A stretch of DNA of 64,000 nucleotides from Nocardioides sp. IC4_145 (lineage in GTDB: Bacteria > Actinomycetota > Actinomycetes > Propionibacteriales > Nocardioidaceae), in NCBI RefSeq assembly GCF_011250565.1, contig NZ_JAANMS010000011.1, positions 1-64,000 of the forward strand, given 5' to 3'. The notes beneath the pieces were generated by a model. It did not search any database, had not been told where the DNA came from, and saw only the letters and a list, made by a program, of their open reading frames with translations. A program made the translations under genes and the position numbers. This document shows, in pieces, positions 16,783 to 24,330 of this stretch. How positions within the stretch are numbered: the first letter of the stretch is position 1; each line of letters begins with the position of its first letter.

Positions 16783-16895
16783 GCAAGAAGCAAGACGATG
16801 AAGGAGATGGTCAGCGCGGCGCTGCCGCCAGCGATTGCAAGGTTGGCCGGGATCGGAAGGTCCGACGGGCCGCCGAGTCCGTGAGCTTGCAGCAT
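16745..16895 (-). pseudogene. out-of-frame N-terminus of the FedB-like gene
   Basis: The ATG at 16895 directly abuts the lipoprotein stop and encodes MLQAHGLGGPSDLPIPANLA, then a transmembrane segment and LLAWRRPRYANPL. This is the normal N-terminus of the FedB-like membrane proteins. The frame then runs into unrelated sequence, while the rest of the gene continues in the frame ending at 15415. One missing base would join them. This may be a real inactivating mutation or a sequencing error. Confidence 0.65.
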
Positions 16896-17384
16896 CTAGC
16901 GAACCTCGAGCTGCGCGATGACAACGCCGGTGTCGTGCTCTTCAATGTCCGCGGCGCCGGGATGTTCGATGACCAGCTCGGCGGTGGAGTTGCCGGTCTT
17001 GAACGACAGCACCTGCTCTGGGCGGGAATGGACATGAAGTTCCCCGGCGCGGTCGGCGGTGAACCGAATCGTCAGCGGCTCATCGACCTCAAGGTCGACA
17101 GTAGCGCCGTTCGGTGTGATGGTCTCGCCGGACACCGTGATGTGGAGGGACTGTTCGGCCTCCTCGGCCTCGGCGCCCGCGCCGGTGGAGCCGGACGGAC
17201 CGCTCGGTGACCCGGCTGAGCGATCGGCCGGAGCCTCGCTCGGCGTCTTGCCTGAAGCGCTGGCCGGCGCGCGCGGGCCTTCGGCGTCCGTGTCGTTGGA
17301 GCATCCGGCAACCGCCAGCGCTAGCGCCAAGCCCAACGCGAGCGCTGGTCCCGCTGGGTGGGCGAACAGCCGCTGCTGGTTCAT
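16896..17384 (-). CDS. lipoprotein of unknown function
   Basis: A 162-residue lipoprotein. The signal peptide is about 1-28, with a hydrophobic ALALGLALALAVAGC lipobox. A Ser/Pro/Ala-rich linker (about 30-75) follows, then a beta-rich domain (VSGETITPNGATVDLEVDEP, RFTADRAGELHVHSRPEQVL) that looks like a cupredoxin-type fold but lacks an obvious Cys ligand. The start is ATG 17384 with AGGGGA upstream. The gene is transcribed with the FedB-like gene (TAG and ATG adjacent). A TACTA-N7-TAGTA dyad at 17530-17546 lies about 145 bases upstream. Confidence 0.75.
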   Translation of the reverse strand: MNQQRLFAHPAGPALALGLALALAVAGCSNDTDAEGPRAPASASGKTPSEAPADRSAGSPSGPSGSTGAGAEAEEAEQSLHITVSGETITPNGATVDLEVDEPLTIRFTADRAGELHVHSRPEQVLSFKTGNSTAELVIEHPGAADIEEHDTGVVIAQLEVR

Positions 17385-17529
17385 CGGGTCCCCTGTTCGA
17401 CGAGTACTTGTCAACAATCGAGACTTCGCCCGGACAACCGCACCTTCCTCAGCCGCCATGGCTCGCCAGCTGCCCGTACGCGAACGCGACCGCTGCGGGC
17501 TATTACGGCGATGGCACCCACGGTGTACG

Positions 17530-17546
17530 TACTAGGTATGATAGTA
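17530..17546. promoter_or_regulatory. BlaI-type operator candidate 1 (TACTA-N7-TAGTA)
   Basis: TACTA GGTATGA TAGTA is a perfect 5-base dyad with a 7-base spacer. It overlaps -10-like boxes on both strands: TATGAT (17537-17542, plus) and TATCAT (17538-17543, minus). It could therefore control both the lipoprotein/FedB-like operon (minus) and the small ORF/peptidoglycan hydrolase unit (plus). The same format recurs at 21529 and 31811. Confidence 0.7.
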
Positions 17547-17701
17547 GTAGCCGAAGGCGGGCAGGCTGCCGGGGCCAATCCGGGGCTCGCGACTGCGCAA
17601 CAGTTCACTTCGACCGCCCGGCCCTTGACCTTGCTCGTTCACTTCCGAGCGCGGGAGCATCGATCGCGGCCTGGGTGACCGGTGTACCGCAGGAGACACG
17701 T
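17547..17701 (+). other. leader upstream of the hydrolase unit
   Basis: No gene is supported between operator 1 and the small ORF at 17702. The plus-strand leader ends in GCAGGAGACACGT, a good ribosome-binding site for that small ORF. Confidence 0.4.
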
Positions 17702-17839
17702 ATGAATCAGTTCAGCCTGAGCGTTGGCTCGCCGCGCCCCCGAAGGCCGAGATCTCACACGCCGAACGCCGCTACGCGCCACCACCGATGCGACGCGGGC
17801 GGCGACAGAGCATCGATCGTTGGGAAGGACCGGCCGTGA
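17702..17839 (+). CDS. small upstream ORF coupled to the hydrolase gene
   Basis: A 45-codon frame (MNQFSLSVGSPRPRRPRSHT...) ending GKDRP. It has its own AGGAG ribosome site, and its TGA (17837-17839) overlaps the GTG start of the next gene as GTGA, which suggests translational coupling or a leader peptide. The product is basic and Pro/Ser-rich with one HHRC cluster. No family was recognised. It may be only a translated leader. Confidence 0.4.
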   Translation: MNQFSLSVGSPRPRRPRSHTPNAATRHHRCDAGGDRASIVGKDRP

Positions 17840-18738
17840 CCCAGGGCCGCCACAAGCGCCAGGATTCCCCCTCGAGGGTGCGCCGCGTCTTCGCACCGTT
17901 GGCCGCCAGCCTCACCGTTACCGCCGTCGCGGTTGGCACCCTGAGTGCCGCCGACAGCTCCCGAAGCGACGGCTCGGCCGCAACCACCGCGGGACCTGCC
18001 GCCGAAGCCAGGGCCGAAGCCACCGCTACAGCCCGCGACACGACCGATGGGTCTTGGCCAGCCGCTGAGCAACGCCCTCAGATCGTTTCGCGCTCGGCAT
18101 CGCGACTCGAACGCAAGCCCAACAAGGTCGATCGGCTCCTCTCGCATGACGCCACCCGCGCTGCTGTTCGTGGCGCCGACACGACGCTTTGGGCGGGCGC
18201 CGACCTCAATCTGTGGGACGCGCCCGGCAAGACCGCAACACAGATCGGCTTGCTCGAGCTCGGCGAAAGCGTGCTTGTCACCGGCCGCGCCTTGTTCGGG
18301 CGCCAGGAGATAGTCATCGATGACCGCGCGCTGTGGGTCACCGCCGGCTACTTGCAGCAAGACGAGCCCGACCTCGAGGCCCAGGAGGCTGGCACGTGCT
18401 CAAATGGCACCTCTGTGCCCGCCGGCGTCAGCACCAACATCAAGGCAGTTCACGCTGCCGTCTGTGCCGCATTCCCTGAGATCGCCACCTACGGAACACT
18501 GCGAAGCGACGGCGAGCACGCCCAGGGAATCGCCGTCGACATCATGGTCAGCGGCACTCGGGGCTGGGAGGTAGCTCGATTCGTGCGAGAGAACGCCGGA
18601 CGCCTCGGCGTCTCTTATGTCATCCACGCCCGAAACATCTGGTCGGTGCAGCGAACCAGCGAGGGATGGCGCGGCATGGAAGACCGTGGGTCGGTCACGG
18701 CCAACCATTATGACCACGTCCACGTAACGACGTACTGA
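17836..18738 (+). CDS. exported peptidoglycan hydrolase-like protein (ARB_07466-type C-terminal domain)
   Basis: A 300-residue protein. A basic N-terminus and a signal-anchor span (about 17-38) are followed by an Ala/Thr-rich linker. An SH3-like segment comes next (LWAGADLNLWDAPGKTATQI ... WVTAGYLQ). The C-terminal domain begins with CSNGTSVPAGV and contains HAQGIAVDIMVSG (HxxGxAxD-type metal site), HARNIWSVQRTSEGWRGMED and NHYDHVHVTTY. This domain is related to D-Ala-D-Ala carboxypeptidase/VanY-like enzymes and recurs in the large conjugation protein at 56.6-59.7 kb. The GTG at 17836 has GGAAGGA at good spacing. It probably cuts or remodels cell wall. Confidence 0.75.
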   Translation: MTQGRHKRQDSPSRVRRVFAPLAASLTVTAVAVGTLSAADSSRSDGSAATTAGPAAEARAEATATARDTTDGSWPAAEQRPQIVSRSASRLERKPNKVDRLLSHDATRAAVRGADTTLWAGADLNLWDAPGKTATQIGLLELGESVLVTGRALFGRQEIVIDDRALWVTAGYLQQDEPDLEAQEAGTCSNGTSVPAGVSTNIKAVHAAVCAAFPEIATYGTLRSDGEHAQGIAVDIMVSGTRGWEVARFVRENAGRLGVSYVIHARNIWSVQRTSEGWRGMEDRGSVTANHYDHVHVTTY

Positions 18739-19343
18739 TGACGAGATCGCGCGGCAGCGCACACAGTCCTGGCCTCAGTGCGGGTGGGGCCGACCACTGG
18801 TTTGACGGCTCGAGAACGCCCGCCGGGGAGCGGACGCGCGGTCGAGGCGGGCGGTCGAAGCGGGCGGTGGTGACCGGCGACGAGGGCAGAACGGGGCCCT
18901 ACCGGGAGCGACTTCATCTGCCGATCCATTGGTGGTTCTTCGTCTGGTCCATGTTGGGTACCTTCTGGCTCGCGCTTGCCGTAGCTGTCCCTCCGGTGGT
19001 GCTCTGGGTGGCCACCGGCGCGCTTGTCGCAGCGATCGTGGGCCCGCTCCTGGCGTGGGGCTCTGCAGTGGTCGCCGTGGACGCCGGTGTGCTGCGGGCC
19101 GGCCGGGCGCACATCGACGTTGACCTGCTAGGCGCGGTCACGGCCCTTGATCGTGACGCAACGCGGCTGCAGGCCGGACAGGACGCCGACCCCCGCGCCC
19201 ACCTGTTGCTGCGCCCGTACCTGGCCCGCGCAGTCCGCGTCGACATCAAGGATCCACAGGACCCCACTCCGTACTGGTTGATCAGCAGCCGCCGCCCGGG
19301 TCGGCTCGCCTTGGCGATCACGTCCGGGCGTAGCCGCTCTTAA
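18738..19343 (+). CDS. DUF3093 membrane protein
   Basis: A 201-residue protein with a poorly conserved N-terminus of about 55 residues. The DUF3093 core then begins YRERLHLPIHWWFFVWSMLG, with two spans (about 66-110), a soluble part starting AVDAGVLRAGRAHIDVDLLG, and the hallmark LLRPYLARAVRVDIKDPQDP followed by TPYWLISSRRPGRLALAI. The function of DUF3093 is unknown. ATG 18738 overlaps the preceding stop (TGATG), so it is co-transcribed with the hydrolase. A GTG at 18870 near the core is an alternative start. Confidence 0.8.
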   Translation: MTRSRGSAHSPGLSAGGADHWFDGSRTPAGERTRGRGGRSKRAVVTGDEGRTGPYRERLHLPIHWWFFVWSMLGTFWLALAVAVPPVVLWVATGALVAAIVGPLLAWGSAVVAVDAGVLRAGRAHIDVDLLGAVTALDRDATRLQAGQDADPRAHLLLRPYLARAVRVDIKDPQDPTPYWLISSRRPGRLALAITSGRSRS

Positions 19344-19709
19344 GCGGCAGCGAGGTGCGCGGCGTCAGGACACACGACCACCGCCGACCGGCCGAAGTCT
19401 GCATCCCGGCCCGACGCGGCTGGGCATCGGCGAGGTGAGCTAACAGCGGCGGACGGCGGGCGGACATCGTGGGACGTCAACGGGAAGCGTGAGGTCAGAT
19501 CCGAGGCCCAGGACCGTCCGTGCCCTACGAACTGGCGCCTCGCGCGACCCTAGCGCGTGAGTTCGTCACCTGCGACGTGCGGCACGTCGTACTGCGCCAG
19601 GTCGAGTCTCGCGCCGCCGTCGCGCTGCGACACTTGTCGGGAGGGCCGCGCCGGCTCGCGCGCCTTGAGGGCGGTCCGCGGGCTCCGGCGACGGGGCCAT
19701 AGCGGTCTA
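19344..19709. other. 366-base convergent intergenic region
   Basis: It lies between the DUF3093 gene (plus) and lnt (minus), which converge. A 60-codon plus-strand frame (from GTG 19520, opening PYELAPRATLAREF) is possible, but it has no ribosome site and no recognised family. No strong terminator hairpin with a T-tract was found by eye. Confidence 0.35.
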
Positions 19710-21515
19710 TTACGACCTGGGGACGGGGGCCGACGTGGGCCGCTGAGCCGGCGTTCGGCGTCGAGGCCGCACCCGACATGAGGCCGAGAGGAGCGCGAAG
19801 AGTGCCGCTGTCAGCACGAATCGCGAAGGCCAGGGGCCGAGCCGGACCGCCCAGGTGGTCGCAGCGGCCGTTGGCACGCTCACCACTGCAGCCTGGGCGT
19901 CGACGGCCGGCAAACGCTCCACCACAGCGCCATCGGGACCGATGACTCCAGAAATCCCGTTGATGGAAGCCACGACCACCGCGCGGCCCACCTCCACTGC
20001 CCGCGCGCGTGTGATTGCCCACTGCTGCTCGGGTTGCACCGTACCGAGGAACATGGCGTTGCTGGTTTGCACCACGGCCAGCTCCGCTCCTCGCCCCACC
20101 TGGTCGCGAAGGACCTCGTCATAAGCGACGTCGAAGCACAGGGCGAGGGCGATCCTGGTAGCGCCGATTGACATCGGTTCGGGCGATGGGCCCGGTTGCA
20201 TGTCGCGCGGGATGTCCGCCACCCGTGCTGAGATGCGACTGGCCAGAGACCGGAAGGGCACATACTCGCCGAAGGGCACCAGGTGCTGTTTGGTGTACCG
20301 CGCCGTTGGCCCGTCGGGCGTCCACGCGATCGCCTGGTTTGCCGCCTGATCGGCGCGGGCGCCGTCGACGATCGAGCCGGCCAGCAGCGGTGCGCCGGCT
20401 AGCCGGGACGCAGCGACGAGGCTCTCCCTCGCCGTGCGGTCCCGGACTGGGTCGACCGCGGTCGCATTCTCCGGCCACACGAGCAGGTCGAGCGCGGACG
20501 CCCGGGCCGACCGGCTGGCGGGGGCACTCATGAGTTTCCGCGTCTGCGAGAGATGACGAGCCGTGACCTCACGATGGTGCGCAGCGACCTCGGTGCCAGT
20601 GCCGGGGACTCCGCCTTGCACGATCCCGACAGTCAAGTCCAAGGCAGCCGGCGGCGGTGCCGCGACACCCCCGGCCGTCGCGACGATCGCCGTCGCCGTC
20701 GCCGCGGCCATGCCAAGGGCGGCGGCCAACAAGGCGGACTTGCGGCGCACCTGGGGGCTGCAGCTTCTTGCCCGCCACGCGCACGCCCGGCGGAACGCCC
20801 GGGCAGTGGCAGCCGACGGCCCGTGGACGAGAATACGGCACGTCGCAACGGCTGCGGCCAAGCCGGCTGCCGCAAGAGCGCCCATCAGCGCGATCAGAGT
20901 CCCCGTCGCGCTCACACCCAGCACGCTCAACGCTGACTGCCACGGCGTGTCCACAGCCGTGTAGCCCAACCGAGCCCACGGCATCCCACCCCACGGTTGA
21001 GTTGACCGTGCCAATTCGATTGCCGTCCACACGCACGCCATCCACATCGGCGCACCCGGCAAACGCCCAACAAGCGTGATTCCCGCGCCAGCCAGCCCAA
21101 GCCAGCCGGCCTGCAGCGCAGTCAGCGCAATCCACGCACCCAGAGCGACCGACGCAGCCAACCACCACAGCGTGATCCCGAAGAACACCACGCCAAAGAC
21201 CGCCCCCGTCGCCGCGCCGAACCAAGTCCCCCGGCCCCGGCACGCCCAGAAGAGCAGAGCGACACCAACAGGGGCTAAGACAGGTACTGACCACGGCGGG
21301 AACGCGCAGGCGGTCAGGGCACCGCCGATCGCAGCCACGCCCACGCAGACAGTGCCCGACAAGGACGCGTCCTGAGACCAGGACGCCGCACCTCCGCACC
21401 ACCCCCGTGCCGCCGCTCCGGCCCGGGGCTGACCGCCCGAACTGGGTCGCAACCCGAGCCACCATCCGGGCCCAAGCGCCCGTGGCGCCGCCTTGCCACC
21501 CGCCTCCGATCCCAC
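19710..21515 (-). CDS. lnt: apolipoprotein N-acyltransferase
   Basis: A 601-residue polytopic membrane enzyme that would N-acylate the lipid-modified Cys of lipoproteins. About eight hydrophobic spans are followed by a nitrilase-like catalytic domain in which the triad is visible: Glu in LLVWPENATAVDP, Lys in ARYTKQHLVPFGEYVPF and Cys in IALALCFDVAYDEVLRDQ. The SNAMFLGTVQPEQQWAITRA segment is also typical. The start is GTG 21515 with a GAAGG-rich ribosome site. It is transcribed divergently from resB across a TACTA-N7-TAGTA dyad. An lnt in this island, among lipoproteins and thiol-redox genes, suggests joint control of envelope protein maturation. Confidence 0.9.
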   Translation of the reverse strand: MGSEAGGKAAPRALGPGWWLGLRPSSGGQPRAGAAARGWCGGAASWSQDASLSGTVCVGVAAIGGALTACAFPPWSVPVLAPVGVALLFWACRGRGTWFGAATGAVFGVVFFGITLWWLAASVALGAWIALTALQAGWLGLAGAGITLVGRLPGAPMWMACVWTAIELARSTQPWGGMPWARLGYTAVDTPWQSALSVLGVSATGTLIALMGALAAAGLAAAVATCRILVHGPSAATARAFRRACAWRARSCSPQVRRKSALLAAALGMAAATATAIVATAGGVAAPPPAALDLTVGIVQGGVPGTGTEVAAHHREVTARHLSQTRKLMSAPASRSARASALDLLVWPENATAVDPVRDRTARESLVAASRLAGAPLLAGSIVDGARADQAANQAIAWTPDGPTARYTKQHLVPFGEYVPFRSLASRISARVADIPRDMQPGPSPEPMSIGATRIALALCFDVAYDEVLRDQVGRGAELAVVQTSNAMFLGTVQPEQQWAITRARAVEVGRAVVVASINGISGVIGPDGAVVERLPAVDAQAAVVSVPTAAATTWAVRLGPWPSRFVLTAALFALLSASCRVRPRRRTPAQRPTSAPVPRS

Positions 21516-21528
21516 CCCTTCGCCTTCC

Positions 21529-21546
21529 TACTAGGACAGATAGTAT
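21529..21546. promoter_or_regulatory. BlaI-type operator candidate 2 between lnt and resB
   Basis: TACTA GGACAGA TAGTA (21529-21545) lies in the short divergent gap, 14 bases from the lnt start. Its right half forms part of TAGTAT (21541-21546), a -10 box placed exactly 7 bases before the ATG at 21554, so a bound repressor would block RNA polymerase on the resB operon. It shares TACTAGG and GATAGTA with operator 1. Confidence 0.72.
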
Positions 21547-21553
21547 GTCGCTG

Positions 21554-23278
21554 ATGGGTGAGGAAGGCGCATACCCGCTGAACCGTCCGAGCAGCGGCGC
21601 CGACGCGACTAAGGACGAAACCGGTCGAGCCAACGGCGGCGACGCTGGTGTTCCTGATCGACCCGGCGAGCCGGCGAGCCGGAGCGGAACCGCAGGCTCT
21701 CATGCTGGTCGCGCGGCAACTACGGCCGCCGAGCCGCACGGATCGTCCGGGGAGCTCGTGGCGTGGCTGCGATGGAGCTGGCGGCGGTTGACTGCGATGC
21801 GCACGGCCGTGGTGCTGCTGATCCTGCTGGCGCTCTGCGCGATCCCTGGCTCCCTGCTCCCCCAGCGGGGGGTGGCCAGCGACCCGGCGGCCGTTCCGCA
21901 GTACTTTCGCGATCATCCCGACCTGGCCCCGTGGCTGGACCGCCTGTGGCTGTTCGAGGTCTACAGCGCGCCGTGGTTCGCTGCCATCTACGTCTTGTTG
22001 CTGGTCTCGATGATCGGCTGCGTGCTGCCGCGCTGCCTCGAGCTGTGGCACGAGTACCGCGCCGCCCCACCCGCTGCCCCGCGGCGCCTTTCTCGTGAGA
22101 CCCCTTACCGAACGGTTCAGGTCGCCGACGCCGACCTGGCGTTGAACGCTGCTTCCGACGCGCTGCGCGCCCGACGCTTCCGCGTCGCGGCCGGCGACGG
22201 CGAGATCCGCGCGGAGAAGGGCCACATTCGCGAACTCGGCAACCTCGGCTTCCACCTGTCCTTATTGGTGCTCTTGGTCGGGGTCGCCGGCGGACGCCTG
22301 TTCGGCTACGAGGGCCGCGTCGCCGTCGTCGAGGGCGCCACCTTCACCAACGTCGCTTCCTCCTACGATGCCCTGACTCCAGCGCCCTGGGCCGCTATCG
22401 CAGACCTGGAACCGCTGGACTTCACCCTGGAGAAGTTCGATGCCTCCTTCGAGACCGCCGGCCCTCGCTTCGGGGAGCCACGCGACTTCGAGGCGAGCGT
22501 GGCCTACCGCAGCGCGAGATCGGGCGAGGGCACCTTCGCGATCCGGCCCAACCAACCCCTCAATGTCAACGGCACGAAGTTCTTCCTCACCGGTCACGGC
22601 TACGCCCCAGAGCTGACGGTGCGCGACGGCGAGGGCAACGTGGCGATGTCGGGACCGACCATCTTCTTGCCGATGGACCAGAACTTCACCTCCGACGGCG
22701 TCATCAAGGTTCCCGACGCCCGCCCCGAATCATTGGCGCTTCAGGGCTTGTTCTTGCCCACTGCGGTCCGCGGCGCCGAAGGATTGGACACCTCGGCTTA
22801 CCCCAACGCAGTGAACCCCCGCGTCCAACTAACCGCCTTCACCGGCGACCTCGGCCTCGACGACGGCGCCTCTCAGTCGGTGTTCAGCCTCGATGTCGAC
22901 GACCTCGAGAAGGTCCGTGACAGCGACGGTGACGTCTGGCGGGTCTCGCTGGCTCCGGGACAGACTGCCGAGCTGCCGCACGGGCTCGGATCGGTGACAT
23001 TCGAGGGGTTGTCACGGTTCGCCAACTTCCAGGTAGCCCGAGACCCCGGCAAGGGAGTCGCTCTAGTCGCTGCCGTGCTCCTTCTGTCCGGCCTCACACT
23101 CTCGCTGGGTGTGGCGCGCCGACGGCTGTGGGTGCGCCGGATCGACGCGGTCACCATCGAGGTCGCGGCCCGATCGCTGGCACGCCGGCCCGTACCCGCC
23201 GAAGAGCTCGACGCGATCGTCGCCGCAGCCACCTCCAGCGTCATCCCCGCAACACCATCCACGAAGGACCCAGTTTGA
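21554..23278 (+). CDS. resB: System II cytochrome c biogenesis protein ResB
   Basis: A 574-residue membrane protein of the ResB/Ccs1 family, which works with CcsB to deliver heme and ligate it to reduced apocytochrome c outside the membrane. After a hydrophilic N-terminus the family core appears: RRLTAMRTAVVLLILLALCA, IPGSLLPQRGV, the span WFAAIYVLLLVSMIGCVLPR, GNLGFHLSLLVLLVGVAGGR, a long extracytoplasmic domain, and a final span with VALVAAVLLLSGLTLSLGVA. ATG 21554 fits a leaderless transcript. An ATG at 21545 overlaps the operator. First gene of a seven-gene operon. Confidence 0.9.
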   Translation: MGEEGAYPLNRPSSGADATKDETGRANGGDAGVPDRPGEPASRSGTAGSHAGRAATTAAEPHGSSGELVAWLRWSWRRLTAMRTAVVLLILLALCAIPGSLLPQRGVASDPAAVPQYFRDHPDLAPWLDRLWLFEVYSAPWFAAIYVLLLVSMIGCVLPRCLELWHEYRAAPPAAPRRLSRETPYRTVQVADADLALNAASDALRARRFRVAAGDGEIRAEKGHIRELGNLGFHLSLLVLLVGVAGGRLFGYEGRVAVVEGATFTNVASSYDALTPAPWAAIADLEPLDFTLEKFDASFETAGPRFGEPRDFEASVAYRSARSGEGTFAIRPNQPLNVNGTKFFLTGHGYAPELTVRDGEGNVAMSGPTIFLPMDQNFTSDGVIKVPDARPESLALQGLFLPTAVRGAEGLDTSAYPNAVNPRVQLTAFTGDLGLDDGASQSVFSLDVDDLEKVRDSDGDVWRVSLAPGQTAELPHGLGSVTFEGLSRFANFQVARDPGKGVALVAAVLLLSGLTLSLGVARRRLWVRRIDAVTIEVAARSLARRPVPAEELDAIVAAATSSVIPATPSTKDPV

Positions 23279-24225
23279 TGATCTCCGCCGCGGACCTTGC
23301 ACGACTCTCCGACGCCCTGGTCACCGCGGCCCTCGCCGCATTCGGGATCGCTCTCGTCGCGTTCGCCGTTTCCAGCGCCCTGGCCCGCCACCGGCCCGCC
23401 CTCAAACCGACCGGGGCGGCCGCGCACCCCGAGCTCCCGCTAACCGCTCAACACAGCCTCGGGGCGCCAACAGGCTCACCTCACGCCGCTCGGGTGGAGC
23501 GAACAGCAACTGTAATCCTCGCGTTCGCGACCGGCGTGTTAGTCGCAGCCGTGGTCTGCCGAGGGTTCGCCGCTCAGCGGGTGCCCTGGGGCAACATGTA
23601 CGAGTTCGGACTCACTGGGTCAGCGACCGTCGCTGTGGTCCTGGTGAGCAGTCTGCGCCGGCGCGCGGTCATGCAGGTGGCGGCCTGGGTGGTCGCGTTG
23701 ATCCTCATCCTTCTCGGCGTCTCGGTGACCTCGTTGTACACGCCCGTTGATGAACTCGTTCCCGTGCTGAAATCGCGGTGGCTGGTCGTCCATGTCGCGG
23801 CTGCCATCGTTGCCGGGGCCCTGTTCTGTGTGGGCGCGGTCACCACGGTCGCCCAGCTCGTTCGCGACAGCAACTGGCGCCGACGGTCCGCGGAAGTCGA
23901 CGCCAGCGATGCGCACGCGCAGGACTCCCTCGCCGAGTTCGCCAGCACCGTGCACCTGGTGGCGTTCCCGATCTGGACGTTCGCGGTCATCGCCGGAGCC
24001 GTATGGGCCGAGAACGCCTGGGGACGCTACTGGGGCTGGGATCCCAAGGAGACCTGGGCCTTCATCACCTGGGTGTTCTACGCAGCCCATCTGCACGCCC
24101 TGTCTACGGCGAAGTGGCGCCGTCGCAGTGGCTACCTGGCCCTCGCGGGCTTCGCAGCGTTCCTATTCAACTTCTTCGGAGTCAACATGTGGATCCCCGG
24201 CCTGCACTCCTACGCAGGGGTCTGA
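23278..24225 (+). CDS. ccsB: System II cytochrome c biogenesis protein CcsB/CcsA
   Basis: A 315-residue heme-handling membrane protein, the partner of ResB. About eight spans are present. The WWD heme motif is seen in GRYWGWDPKETWAFITW. The conserved histidines that flank heme appear in WLVVHVAAAIVAGALF, TVHLVAFPIW and YAAHLHALS. The C-terminus (NFFGVNMWIPGLHSYAGV) is typical of the family. The start ATG shares its A with the resB stop (TGATG), so translation is coupled. Confidence 0.93.
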   Translation: MISAADLARLSDALVTAALAAFGIALVAFAVSSALARHRPALKPTGAAAHPELPLTAQHSLGAPTGSPHAARVERTATVILAFATGVLVAAVVCRGFAAQRVPWGNMYEFGLTGSATVAVVLVSSLRRRAVMQVAAWVVALILILLGVSVTSLYTPVDELVPVLKSRWLVVHVAAAIVAGALFCVGAVTTVAQLVRDSNWRRRSAEVDASDAHAQDSLAEFASTVHLVAFPIWTFAVIAGAVWAENAWGRYWGWDPKETWAFITWVFYAAHLHALSTAKWRRRSGYLALAGFAAFLFNFFGVNMWIPGLHSYAGV

Positions 24226-24228
24226 GAC

Positions 24229-24330
24229 ATGAGCCCTACCTCCCAAACCTTCTCCACCGTGGTCATCGGCCTCTTCACGCTCGTCGCCACGGCTGTCGCG
24301 ATGTACTGGATCGCGCGGGGCCGGCGATGA
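24229..24330 (+). CDS. 33-residue single-span membrane protein
   Basis: A very short frame, MSPTSQTFSTVVIGLFTLVA followed by TAVAMYWIARGRR, filling the gap between ccsB and copC. It begins 3 bases after the ccsB stop and its TGA overlaps the copC ATG (ATGA). It has one transmembrane helix with a basic cytosolic tail, the layout of small assembly subunits such as CcoQ/CcmD-type proteins. Its tight operon fit argues that it is real. I know of no named family. Confidence 0.6.
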   Translation: MSPTSQTFSTVVIGLFTLVATAVAMYWIARGRR

